Shown here in pieces: positions 43,300 to 53,000 of a DNA stretch of 64,000 nucleotides (position 1 is its first letter; each line of letters begins with the position of its first letter). The notes beneath the pieces are model-generated. The model searched no databases, had not been told where the DNA came from, and saw nothing but the letters and a program-made list of their open reading frames with translations. Made by a program: the position numbers and the translations under genes. Source of the DNA: an uncultured Collinsella sp. (GTDB taxonomy: Bacteria; Actinomycetota; Coriobacteriia; Coriobacteriales; Coriobacteriaceae); contig CABUPE010000005.1 in assembly GCA_902493515.1 (NCBI GenBank), forward strand, positions 1-64,000, in the 5' to 3' direction.

Positions 43300-44967
43300 C
43301 TAGAACAGGCCGGTGATGTTGCCGTCGTTGTCGACGTCGATGTTCTCGGCCGCGGGAACCTTGGGCAGGCCAGGCATGGTCAGAACGCTGCCGGTCAGCG
43401 CGACCACAAAGTGGGCACCGGCGGAAACCTTGAGCTCGCGCACGGTGATGCGGAAGCCCTCGGGAGCGCCCAGCGCCTTGGCGTTGTCGCTAAAGCTGTA
43501 CTGCGTCTTGGCCACGCACACCGGCAGGTTGCCAAAGCCGTTCTCGCGCAGCTCGGCGAGCTGGCGCTTGGCAGCCGGCGTAAAGTCGACGCCGTCGGCG
43601 CGGTAGACCTTGGTGGCAACAGCTTCCAGGGCGTCGGCCACATCGGCACCGTCCTCGTAGGCAAACTTGAGCTCACTCGGCTGCTCGATCAGGCGCATGA
43701 CCTCATCGGCCAGGTCGAGCGCGCCCTCGCCGCCCTTGGCCCAGACCTCGGACAGTTTAACGTTAACGCCCAGCTTCTGGCACTCGGACTCGATGAGGGC
43801 GAGTTCAGCCTCGGTATCGGTCGGGAAGCGGTTAATGGCGACCACGCAGGGCAGACCGTAGACGTTCTGGATGTTGTCGACGTGACGCAGTAGGTTGGGC
43901 ATACCGGCCTTAAGGGCCTCGAGGTTCTCCTCGTTAAGATCGGCCTTGGCAACACCGCCGTTGTACTTAAGCGCGCGGGCAGTGGCGACGACCACGACAG
44001 CGCTGGGGCGAACGCCCGTCATGCGGCACTTGATGTCGAGGAACTTCTCGGCACCCAGGTCGGCGCCGAAACCAGCCTCGGTAATGGCGACATCGCCAAA
44101 ACGCATGGCCATACGCGTGGCCATGATGGAGTTGCAGCCGTGGGCGATATTGGCGAAGGGACCGCCGTGGACAAACGCGGGCGTACCCTCGAGCGTCTGC
44201 ACCAGATTGGGCTTGAGCGCATCCTTGAGCAGTGCGGCCATAGCTCCCTGGGCCTTAAGGTCGCGTGCGCGGACGGGCTCGCCGGCATAGCTGTAGCCGA
44301 CAACGATCTCGCCCAAGCGCTCCTTAAGATCGTTAATGCTCGTGGCCAGGCACAGAATCGCCATGACCTCGGAGGCAACGGTGATATCGAAGCCGTCCTC
44401 GCGCGGCACGCCCTGGGCCTTGCCGCCAATACCGTCGATGACATGGCGCAGCTGACGGTCGTTCATATCGACAACGCGCTTCCAGGTGATGCGCTTAACA
44501 TCGATACCGAGCTGGTTGCCCTGCTGAATATGGTTGTCGAGCATGGCCGCCAGCAGGTTGTTGGCGGCACCGATAGCATGGAAGTCGCCGGTAAAGTGCA
44601 GGTTGATGTCCTCCATGGGGATGACCTGGGCCCAACCGCCACCGGCGGCACCGCCCTTGACGCCAAACACGGGACCGAGCGAAGGCTCGCGCAGGGCCAC
44701 GGCGCTCTTGACGCCGCGACGGCGCAGACCGTCGGCCAGGCCGATGGTCGTGGTGGTCTTGCCCTCGCCCGCGGGCGTGGGATTGATAGCGGTCACGAGG
44801 ACGAGCTTGGCCTGGTGATCAGTTGGCTCATTGAGCAGAGAGTAGTCGACCTTAGCCTTGTCGAAGCCGTACGGAATCAGGTGCTTTACGTCGACACCGG
44901 CGTTCTTGGCCACCTCGGTAATGGGCAGCGGTGTGACGGAACGTGCGATTTCGATGTCAGTAGGCAT
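43300..44967 (-). CDS. fhs: Formate-tetrahydrofolate ligase
   Basis: Fhs makes 10-formyl-THF from formate, THF and ATP. The 555-residue protein has the P-loop TPAGEGKTTTTIGLADGL, the conserved EPSLGPVFGVKGGAAGGG and NLHFTGDFHAI. ATG 44967 follows AAAGGACCG; the longer ORF start at 45051 has no support. It works upstream of FchA and FolD, encoded 15 kb away, in the formate branch of one-carbon metabolism. No tetrahydrofolate riboswitch is seen upstream. Confidence 0.97.
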   Translation of the reverse strand: MPTDIEIARSVTPLPITEVAKNAGVDVKHLIPYGFDKAKVDYSLLNEPTDHQAKLVLVTAINPTPAGEGKTTTTIGLADGLRRRGVKSAVALREPSLGPVFGVKGGAAGGGWAQVIPMEDINLHFTGDFHAIGAANNLLAAMLDNHIQQGNQLGIDVKRITWKRVVDMNDRQLRHVIDGIGGKAQGVPREDGFDITVASEVMAILCLATSINDLKERLGEIVVGYSYAGEPVRARDLKAQGAMAALLKDALKPNLVQTLEGTPAFVHGGPFANIAHGCNSIMATRMAMRFGDVAITEAGFGADLGAEKFLDIKCRMTGVRPSAVVVVATARALKYNGGVAKADLNEENLEALKAGMPNLLRHVDNIQNVYGLPCVVAINRFPTDTEAELALIESECQKLGVNVKLSEVWAKGGEGALDLADEVMRLIEQPSELKFAYEDGADVADALEAVATKVYRADGVDFTPAAKRQLAELRENGFGNLPVCVAKTQYSFSDNAKALGAPEGFRITVRELKVSAGAHFVVALTGSVLTMPGLPKVPAAENIDVDNDGNITGLF

Positions 44968-45098
44968 GGACGGTCCTTTCGTTACCGGATGAGAAAAAGA
45001 CCAATTCAGCATAGCACGGGCGCGCAATAGTAAAGCACCCGCAACCGACAAACGGCGATATGTTTATCCAATGCTCAGCGATAGCCTACAAACCCGTC

Positions 45099-46166
45099 CT
45101 AAACGGTCGGCTCAATTCCTAAGTGCTCAAAGGTGCGAAGCGTTGCCTGGCGGCCCTGGGGCGTGCGAATCATCAAGCCGCACTGCAGCAGATAAGGCTC
45201 ATAGACATCCTCAAGCGTTCCCGGGTCCTCACCCACCGCGCTGGCAAGCGTCGTCAGGCCCACGGCACGGCCGGAGAACGTCTTGGCAAGCGTCTCCAAG
45301 ATACGAATGTCCATCCAGTCCAGGCCGAGCTCGTCAATCTCGAAGAACTCGAGTGCCTGACGGCAGATATCGAGCTCGATGGGACCGTTGCCGCGCACCT
45401 GTGCATAGTCGCGCACGCGTTTGAGCAGACGGTTGGCCAAGCGCGGCGTACCGCGCGAGCGCGAGCCGATCTCGAGCGCGCTGGGATGGTCGATCGTCAC
45501 GCCCAAGATGGTTGCCGAGCGCGTCACAATCTGGGCGAGTTCCTCGACGGTGTAGTAATCCAGACGATACGAGATGCCAAAGCGATCGCGCAGCGGACCC
45601 GTGACCATGCCCGAACGGGTCGTGGCCGCCACCAGCGTAAACTTGGGAATATCCAGGCGAATCGAGCGCGCCGCCGGACCCTTGCCGATCACGATATCGA
45701 GCGCAAAGTCCTCCATCGCGGGATACAGAACTTCCTCGACCGAGCGGTTGAGGCGGTGAATCTCGTCGATAAACAGCACGTCACCCGGCTGCAAGTTAGT
45801 TAGGATGGCCGCGAGGTCGCCGGTGCGCGCAATAGCGGGGCCGCTCGTCGTCTTGATCTGAGCGCCCAGCTCGTTGGCGATAACGGTAGCCAGCGTGGTC
45901 TTGCCCAGGCCCGGAGGACCCGAGAAGATCACGTGGTCGAGCGTCTCGCCGCGACTCTGCGCCGCCTCAATGAGCACGCGCAGGCTCTGTTTGATATGCT
46001 CCTGGCCGCAGTAGTCATCCAGGCGCTGGGGGCGCAGGGTACGGTCGACATCGAGGTCCTCGGGCGTCAGCTCCGAGCCCACCACACGCTCGCCATGCGC
46101 CATGGATGCCGCCGGCGAGTTGCCGGGCGTCGCCCACAGGTCCTGAGAGTCATCGGCTTCCCACAT
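45099..46166 (-). CDS. ruvB: Holliday junction branch-migration ATPase RuvB
   Basis: RuvB drives branch migration of Holliday junctions with RuvA. The 355-residue protein has Walker A GPPGLGKTT, Walker B FIDEIHRL, sensor VAATTRSG and the Arg-finger segment TGPLRDRFG, with a C-terminal winged helix. Its ATG overlaps the ruvA stop (TGATG), which implies translational coupling in the order ruvC-ruvA-ruvB. No terminator is obvious before it reaches fhs's territory, since fhs begins 131 bases upstream of... the ruvB stop lies 131 bases from the fhs start on the same strand, so read-through into fhs is possible. Confidence 0.97.
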   Translation of the reverse strand: MWEADDSQDLWATPGNSPAASMAHGERVVGSELTPEDLDVDRTLRPQRLDDYCGQEHIKQSLRVLIEAAQSRGETLDHVIFSGPPGLGKTTLATVIANELGAQIKTTSGPAIARTGDLAAILTNLQPGDVLFIDEIHRLNRSVEEVLYPAMEDFALDIVIGKGPAARSIRLDIPKFTLVAATTRSGMVTGPLRDRFGISYRLDYYTVEELAQIVTRSATILGVTIDHPSALEIGSRSRGTPRLANRLLKRVRDYAQVRGNGPIELDICRQALEFFEIDELGLDWMDIRILETLAKTFSGRAVGLTTLASAVGEDPGTLEDVYEPYLLQCGLMIRTPQGRQATLRTFEHLGIEPTV

Positions 46167-46786
46167 CACGCATCCATTCCGAGTCGCTTAAGCGCCGCGC
46201 CGAGCAGATCCTCGACACGCATATCCTGCCCATCATACCCGCTCAGGGCAACATCGGTCTCCTGCGGGCTAAAGCCCATGGAAAGGAGCGCCGCACGGGC
46301 GTCATCGATCGCCGAAGGCGCGGCGGCAGGAACCGGCATCGCAATCTGGCCGGGAATCACGTCGACCGGTACAAAGCCCTTGTCCTTGGCAAAGGTGCTC
46401 TTGAGCTCCAGGATCAGACGCTGCGCAGTCTTTTTGCCCACACCGGGAACCTTGGCCATGCCTTTGTCATCCTCGGCCATTACCAGGGAATACAGCTGGC
46501 CCACGGTATAGGTGGACAGCACGGCAAGTGCCAGGCGCGGGCCAACGCCCGACACGGACACGAGCCGGTCAAACATCGTGCGCTCGTCTTTAGAGGCAAA
46601 GCCAAAGAGCGTCATGGCGTCCTCGCGCACCTGCATACGGGTATAGAGGCGCACCTCGCCGCCGGGTGTAGGCAGCGTGGCGGCAGTGCTGCCCGAGATG
46701 CCGAGCTCAAAGCCCACACCCGATACATCGACAACGGCCGAGCTCATCGTGGCCTCGACAAGCGTTCCATGGAGCTGGGAGATCAT
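46166..46786 (-). CDS. ruvA: Holliday junction DNA-binding protein RuvA
   Basis: RuvA binds four-way junctions and loads RuvB. The 206-residue protein opens MISQLHGTLVEATMSSAVVD and carries the two helix-hairpin-helix elements (LVSVSGVGPRLALAVL and KVPGVGKKTAQRLILEL) plus the C-terminal RuvB-binding domain. It overlaps ruvC and ruvB by one base each through TGATG junctions, a tight co-translated operon. Confidence 0.97.
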   Translation of the reverse strand: MISQLHGTLVEATMSSAVVDVSGVGFELGISGSTAATLPTPGGEVRLYTRMQVREDAMTLFGFASKDERTMFDRLVSVSGVGPRLALAVLSTYTVGQLYSLVMAEDDKGMAKVPGVGKKTAQRLILELKSTFAKDKGFVPVDVIPGQIAMPVPAAAPSAIDDARAALLSMGFSPQETDVALSGYDGQDMRVEDLLGAALKRLGMDA

Positions 46787-47307
46787 CAGTATCCGGTTCC
46801 TCTCTGTTGATAGAACTCGCCGCCGGTAAGCGCCCGGGTGCGGCTGAGGTTTACATGGCAGATGGCGCAGGCCAGGGCATCGGCGGCATGGTCGGGATGC
46901 GGGTCGTGGTCGAGCTGCGTGAGCGTGCGTACCATGTAGGCGACCTGCCGCTTGTCCGCGGCGCCGGTGCCCACAACAGCCTGCTTAATCTGCATAGGCG
47001 TATACTCGCCAATCTCGAGCGCGCATTCCGAAAGCGCCACGAGCGCGGCGCCGCGGGCATGCGCCGTAGGGATGGCCGAGCGAACGTTGGCGCCAAAGTA
47101 AATGCTCTCGATAGCAGCGGTATCGGGTCGATAACGCTCCACGACACCCTTGAGGTCGCGGGCGATATGCGACAGGCGCACCGCGAGCGGACTGCCCGCG
47201 CTGGTCTCGATACAACCGTAGGCACGGCAGCGAACCTCGCCGCGCCGCTCCTCGATAATCCCCCAGCCCGTATGGGCCAAACCGGGGTCGATACCCAAAA
47301 TGACCAA
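46786..47307 (-). CDS. ruvC: Holliday junction resolvase RuvC
   Basis: RuvC cuts Holliday junctions symmetrically. The 173-residue protein shows ILGIDPG (first catalytic Asp), AIESIYFG (Glu) and the C-terminal DHAADALACAICH acidic residues. The start is taken as TTG 47307 because GGGGAGG lies 6 bases upstream and this places the Asp near the N-terminus, as usual; the frame itself is open to 47328. A LexA-type box lies 57 bases upstream. Confidence 0.95.
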   Translation of the reverse strand: MVILGIDPGLAHTGWGIIEERRGEVRCRAYGCIETSAGSPLAVRLSHIARDLKGVVERYRPDTAAIESIYFGANVRSAIPTAHARGAALVALSECALEIGEYTPMQIKQAVVGTGAADKRQVAYMVRTLTQLDHDPHPDHAADALACAICHVNLSRTRALTGGEFYQQRGTGY

Positions 47308-47362
47308 GCCAACCTCCCCTCGCCACAAGCACAGCGCAAGACAAGGCCCCGCGCACTATTCA

Positions 47363-47376
47363 CGAACGTCTGTTCT
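47363..47376 (-). promoter_or_regulatory. SOS (LexA) box upstream of ruvCAB
   Basis: On the minus strand AGAACAGACGTTCG matches 13 of 14 positions of the Gram-positive LexA consensus CGAACRNRYGTTYG, with a perfect GAAC-N4-GTTC core (47364-47375). It lies 57 bases before the ruvC start, consistent with DNA-damage control of the operon. Confidence 0.75.
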
Positions 47377-47444
47377 AGAATAACACAACGGGGACACGAT
47401 GCTTAGTTGAAGTATCGGGGTTGGGAGCGAATCCTATTCCATAG

Positions 47445-49430
47445 TTAGTTTTGAGAGAAGAACGGGAACTGTCGGGGATCCACCGGCGGTTGCGGCATCG
47501 GCGTGCCCTGGGGCCCACCTTGCGGTCCGCCCTGGCCGCCCATCATCTTTTCGATGGCGTCCTGGACCTCGCCCTCAAACTTTTTCATACCCTCATGCAG
47601 GCGACGCTGGCCATCCTCGGAGCGCAGCTCTTCCATCTGCTCGGGCGAAATACCCAACAGATCACCCAGTAAGCCCATCATCTCGCCACGCATGCGTTCG
47701 CTTGTATCCTCGTCGGCAAAACGACGCACCTCAGCGCGCGCCAGCGCATCGACCGTCATGCGTTCCTTGCCGCTCAACCCCAGGTCGGACCATGCGAGCA
47801 TGTACGGCCAAGCGCGCTCGACAAACGAGCGGGCCGAGACGATCGGCGCCGTCGGCAGCATGCGGCGGGCGGCCTCGCCCTGACGCACGAGCATCAGCAG
47901 CAGCGAGCAAGCCTCGGGCTTGCCGGCGGCCATTGGGATGTCGTCGAAAGATCGATTGCGGTCCACGTGCGCCTCGAGCGTGCCATCGACCTCGCCCGGC
48001 TCAAGCCCACCGAGCAGCTGCGCCGCGCGGTCGAGCATGTTGACCGGACCGTCAAGCGTCGAGAGCGCTTGCGCCAGCACGCGCTCCATGCAATCCTCCA
48101 CCGCGTTGAGCGTCACGAGCTCCTGCGGCACCACGGCAGACGTGCGGTTGCGCACGCGCGCCACAAACTCGAGGGTCGACAGATACACATCGCCAAAGGG
48201 CGCATAATCGCCCTGGTAGCCACCGCAAAGCGCGGGCGCCGCCAGCGCGTACTCAGTTTTGGACAGCGGGCTCAACGCCATCGCGCCCAGCTCGAGCGCC
48301 GTATCCTCCAGCATAAGGCCCAGCGTGCGAGAGCGCAGGCGCTCGGCATCGCCCGCCGACACATCGCGGTCGAGCACGCGCGCCGCATCCGGCGCATCGC
48401 GCTCAACCGTGCGAATATGCAGGCGCTCGGCAATCGCGCGAACGGCGGCGCAGCGGGCGGCCTCGGCCTCTTCCTGCGCCGGCGTAAAGATGCGGTTGCG
48501 GTCCAACACCAGGCCGATCACGTTGCGCGAGCCCAATGCATCGACGGCCAGCGCCGCAAGCAAAGACGACGGCAGATCGCCCTCGAGCGCCACCACGGCG
48601 CGCGACGTACCATGGGCACGGGCGTTATCGCGCACAGCGAGCACCAGCGCCTGCCACAACCACTCCTCGGAACGAAACTCGGGCAGCTCGTGGTCCTCCA
48701 AGGCATCGAGCATCACACCGCGCTGGATCTCCTGAACCAGCAGGCTCTCCTCAAAGCACGGCGCCTGGGCCACCACGCGGCCGCAGTCGTCGAGCACAAA
48801 CGAGCCGCCGGTATACACCGACTCGTCATAGGCACCGACCGGCGCCATGCAGGCAAACCATACGCTGCGCTTGGAGGCGATCTTGCGGTAGGCTCCGCTG
48901 CGCACGGCGGCGATCGCAGCGCTCTCGCGGTCGGTCATATCAAACGCGTTGAACTGGAAATAGACAATGAGGTCGACACCAGTCGGCAGCATCTCGAGCT
49001 CGCGGTCCAAGTCGAAGATCACGGCGATACGCACGCCGTCCACATCGAAGACCGGCGGCGCCCAACGGGCATCGCCGTTCCCACCGCGCTGCAGGGCAAT
49101 GCTCGAACGGGCCGGCACCACATGGCCGTCCTTGAGCATCATGTAGTCGAGCAGGGGCTGGCCCTCAAACGAAACCGCCGCGGGCACGATGCAGATCATA
49201 TCGAGCTCTTGGATACGCTCGGCGACGCCGGTCAAGCCGGCAAGTATGTCGTGCTCAAAGTCGGCAGCGCCCACCAGGCCGCCGGGCAGGGCTCCCATAA
49301 AGAGCGGAGCCGGGACGCACAGCACGCGCGCACCGCGCTCGTGGGCCAGGCGCGCCTGGTCCTCGATGCGACCGCAGATACCCTCAATATCACCCAGGCG
49401 CATATCGATCTGTGCAAGTGCGAGCTTCAT
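47445..49430 (-). CDS. NAD+ synthase-like two-domain protein with degenerate active sites
   Basis: The 661-residue protein has the architecture of glutamine-dependent NAD synthase: a nitrilase-fold glutaminase domain (about 1-240) and an NAD-synthase domain (about 255-500). All expected catalytic residues differ: the nitrilase Glu (PEL) is PAP at 40-42, the Lys segment is SSIALQ and the Cys of ICED is replaced (IFDLD, 138-142). The synthase P-loop SGGxDS reads EGDLPS (283-288), although the following SLLAALAVDALG aligns well. A Gly/Gln/Pro-rich tail ends the protein. It is probably a pseudoenzyme or has a new function, so no nadE symbol is given. Confidence 0.75.
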   Translation of the reverse strand: MKLALAQIDMRLGDIEGICGRIEDQARLAHERGARVLCVPAPLFMGALPGGLVGAADFEHDILAGLTGVAERIQELDMICIVPAAVSFEGQPLLDYMMLKDGHVVPARSSIALQRGGNGDARWAPPVFDVDGVRIAVIFDLDRELEMLPTGVDLIVYFQFNAFDMTDRESAAIAAVRSGAYRKIASKRSVWFACMAPVGAYDESVYTGGSFVLDDCGRVVAQAPCFEESLLVQEIQRGVMLDALEDHELPEFRSEEWLWQALVLAVRDNARAHGTSRAVVALEGDLPSSLLAALAVDALGSRNVIGLVLDRNRIFTPAQEEAEAARCAAVRAIAERLHIRTVERDAPDAARVLDRDVSAGDAERLRSRTLGLMLEDTALELGAMALSPLSKTEYALAAPALCGGYQGDYAPFGDVYLSTLEFVARVRNRTSAVVPQELVTLNAVEDCMERVLAQALSTLDGPVNMLDRAAQLLGGLEPGEVDGTLEAHVDRNRSFDDIPMAAGKPEACSLLLMLVRQGEAARRMLPTAPIVSARSFVERAWPYMLAWSDLGLSGKERMTVDALARAEVRRFADEDTSERMRGEMMGLLGDLLGISPEQMEELRSEDGQRRLHEGMKKFEGEVQDAIEKMMGGQGGPQGGPQGTPMPQPPVDPRQFPFFSQN

Positions 49431-49469
49431 GGCTCAGCCCTTTCCGTCGTAAACCATCGTTGTCGTAGT

Positions 49470-49501
49470 AAAAGCGCCGGCCGCATGATGCAGTCGGCGC
49501 T
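49470..49501 (-). terminator. Terminator after the superoxide reductase gene
   Basis: AGCGCCG (49473-49479) pairs with CGGCGCT (49495-49501), extended inside by GCAT/ATGC; on the minus strand the stem ends in TTTT. It probably ends the dnaE-SNF2-superoxide reductase transcript before the NAD-synthase-like gene. Confidence 0.82.
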
Positions 49502-49548
49502 CGCTTGTGCATATGCTAGCTATGATACCCCGAGCGGGGGGCGCGCTC

Positions 49549-49911
49549 CTAGAACGTCGCGGACCACAGCCCGTGCAGGTTGCAATAGGCATAGACGGTA
49601 CCGGTCTTGGAGCCGCCGGCAAAAAACGTCGCGGGCTTCATGCCGGGCTGGAGGTAATGGACCTCCAGACGGCCCTCGGCCTCAAGGGCAATCCACTCGA
49701 TGTAGTGCTCGGGCAGGCTGGGATGCTCAACCGAGCCCACGCGTGCGCGGATCACGTGACCGTCGCGCTCGCTCTCAACGACCGGCACGTGCTTTTCGTG
49801 CGCCGCGTCCTCGGTGTTCGCGGTCAGCTCCGTGCAGCCGGCAGGGGTTGCAACGTCGTTGCCAAGGGCGGCAATGAGCTTGCCATCGGGGTCCTTAAAG
49901 AATTTCGCCAT
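49549..49911 (-). CDS. Superoxide reductase (desulfoferrodoxin-family) lacking the rubredoxin-like centre
   Basis: Superoxide reductases reduce superoxide to peroxide without forming oxygen, suiting anaerobes. The 120-residue protein has the Fe(His)4Cys site ligands: EKHVP, EHPSLPEHY and YCNLHGLW. The usual N-terminal desulforedoxin Cys4 segment is degenerate, with just one Cys left (AGCTELTAN). ATG 49911 follows AAAGGAGAACATC. It sits behind dnaE and the SNF2 gene on the same strand. Confidence 0.88.
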   Translation of the reverse strand: MAKFFKDPDGKLIAALGNDVATPAGCTELTANTEDAAHEKHVPVVESERDGHVIRARVGSVEHPSLPEHYIEWIALEAEGRLEVHYLQPGMKPATFFAGGSKTGTVYAYCNLHGLWSATF

Positions 49912-50081
49912 GATGTTCTCCTTTGCTGATGTGCCGATGTTCTCGAGGTTCTTATGCCCAAAGGCAGGCGAACCATCCACGACATCGCAAATGAACACAT
50001 AACGAGCGAGGCTAGCGCCCGGGGTCAGAGCGCGCCGGCAACCCGGAGTCATCTCGACAGCCCCGGTTGCCATCTGCGCGG

Positions 50082-53000
50082 CTAGCGCCCGTCGCCGCCG
50101 AGCAGCGCCAGAACATCTTCGCGGCTAAATAGCGCCGAGGAGATGCCGTCGCCACCGAGCACGCTGTTGACCAGGTCGCGCTTGGACTCCTGCATCTGCA
50201 TAATGCGTTCCTCGATCGTGTCCTTGGCGATGAGCTTGTACACGGTCACGGTATGTTGTTGGCCAATACGGTGCGCGCGGTCGGTCGCCTGGTCCTGCGC
50301 GGCCACGTTCCACCACGGGTCATAGTGAATGACCACGTCGGCCGCCGTCAGGTTGAGGCCCACGCCGCCCGCCTTGAGCGAAATCAAAAAGACCGGCACC
50401 TCGCCCGCTTGGAACTGCGCGACCATCTTGGCACGGCTCTCCTTAGACGAAGCGCCCGTGAGCTTAAGGAAGGCGATGTCCTCCTTGGACAGGCGCTTGC
50501 CGATGATATCGAGCATACCCGTAAACTGGCTGAACAACAGGATGCGATGCCCGCCGTCGAGTGCGCCGTGCACGAGTTCCATGCACGTATCGAGCTTGGC
50601 GCTCCCCGCCTTGTAATCCTCGTAGTGTAGACGCGGGTCGCAGCAAATCTGGCGCAGCTTGGTGAGCTCGGCGAGCACCTTGAGCTTGTCTTTCTTAAAC
50701 TCGGATGCCTCGCGGTGCTGCACCTGCTGGGCGATGCGGTCCTGGTTTGCCAGGTACAGCTTGCGCTGCTCGCCGGTGAGCTGCGCCACGACGGTGTCCT
50801 CGATCTTTTCGGGCAGATCGGCCACCACGTCTTCCTTGACACGGCGCAGCACAAACGGCGACACGAGCGCCTGCAGGCGAGCGGCGCTGTCACCCTCGGC
50901 GTGCTCGACCGGGCTTTCGAAACGCTTGGCAAACGACTCGCGCGCGCCAAGCAGGCCCGGCATCAAAAAGTCGAAGATGCTCCAGAGCTCGGACAAGCGG
51001 TTTTCGATGGGCGTGCCCGTCAGGGCAAAGCGCACGCCGGCAGGCAGGCGCTTGGCGGCGCGCGCCACCTGGGTGAGCGGGTTTTTAATGTACTGGGCCT
51101 CATCGAGCACCACACGGGCAAAGTCCTGCTCGACGTACTCGTCGATATCGCGCCGCATAAGGTCATACGACGTTACAACCACGTTGTGCTCGGCCACGCC
51201 GGCAATTTGCACGCGACGCTGGGCCTTGGCGCCCACAATGGCGCACACGTCGAGCGACGGGGCAAAGCGCTCCAGCTCGGCGGTCCAGTTGTACACAAGC
51301 GACGCAGGGCACACCACAAGCGTGGGCTTAGCGTCCCCCGCTTCCACGCGCGCCAGGATATGTGCGATCATCTGCAGCGTTTTGCCCAGGCCCATATCGT
51401 CGGCCAAGATGCCGCCGAGGCCCAGGTGCTCGAGCGAGCCGAGCCACTGGTAGCCGTCGACTTGATAGCCGCGCAGTGTGGCCTTGAGCGAGACCGGCAC
51501 CGTAAAGTCCATCTTGCCGAGCGTATCCAAGCGCTCGACGGTGCGACGGAATGCAGCGTCGCGATCGGCCTCGAGCGCGGGCGTGCGCGCAAGCATGCTG
51601 TCGACAAACAGGGTACTCGACGAGGGAAACGACACGCCGTCGAGCAGATCGACGGCATCGACCCCCAGATCCTCGGCAAGGCCAAACGCGGCACGAGCGC
51701 CCTCGTCCAGGCGAACGATGTCGCCAGACGTAAGGCGAGCGAACGTCTGGTGGCGCTTGTACGAGTCCAGATAGATGGCAAGGTCTGCCGCCGAAAGGCC
51801 GCTCGCGCCCAGCTCGACGTCGAGCAGGTTGCTCTTGACGGTGGCGCGCACCGAGAGCTTAGGCGCAGGGCGTACCGAAATCTGGCGCAGGCGGTCGCTG
51901 AGCATGACCTCGCCCAGCTCGGACAGGGCAGACAGGCCCTCGGTCAGCAAGTGGAACAGTTTCTCGTCATCGCGTTCCTCAAATGCCAGGCCGCCCTCGT
52001 AAAAGTCGAAATACAGAGCCGCCGTGTCCATAACGCGAAACTCTGCCACCTCGTCGCGCGGCGGCACGCCCGGGCGCTGCTCTTCGAAGGGGCTGCCCGG
52101 AGCGCCCAGGCTAAAGAGATCTGCCGACCAGTCGCCGTAGGTAACCGTAACTTTGCAGGTCACGAGTCCATCGTCGACGCCGATCGCCATGGCAAAGCTC
52201 GGCTCGGGCGCCACGGTATCGAGCGCAACGGGCGCGGTAAGGTCGGTGTAGTCGCGCAAAATGGGCAGCGCCATACGACAGAACTCCCCCACCTGGTCGG
52301 CAGCAATATGGACCGGCGTGCGACAGGGCAGCAAGCGCGATAGGAACGGCGCCGCATGCTGGGCAAACGCTACATCGGTGCGGCGCGCACGGCGGGTGTC
52401 GACCAAATAGGCAACGTCGCCCGAAGCAAAGCAGTATGCATCGGCCGGCAGGCGCAGATCGTAGCTGCCACCAGCCGCCGGCGCGATTTTGGCGGCAAGG
52501 AGCGGTGGGCGCTTAGACAGCGCCTCGTCCTCCCCTTCCGGAGGCATCTCAACCGCAACGTCATAGGTGCGATGCGTCGTCGTCCCCCGCGACCAGGCGG
52601 GCTCAAAGGAGATAGTCTGGCCGCGCAGCAGGTCCAGCACATACACGATGCTATGCTCGGACAGCGGCAACTGACGCTCGGCGACAAAACCGCTGCGGGC
52701 AAAGTCGTACGACGCCGAACGCGAGCTTGTGATGTCATCGAGATAGGCGACTGTCGTCACAACAAGGTTGAGCAGCTTTGTCGACACGTCTTCGAAGGCT
52801 TCGGGCGTATGGACAAACGTGAGCTTCTTGCCGTACGAGAAGGTGCCGCCTCGAACATAGGCGTCGGCCATGCCGTCGATATCCTTGACCACGTAGGACA
52901 CCGAACCGCAGCGAATGCGGAACTCGAGCGCCCAGCTAAAGCGGTCGGCGAACAGCGGATTGTAGTACGGCACCAACGAGGGCTCCAATGCCGCTTTGGG

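Noticed and set aside
44968..45098. Tetrahydrofolate riboswitch before fhs
   Set aside because: I looked for the conserved THF riboswitch core and did not see it; the spacer is only 131 bases with no matching motif.
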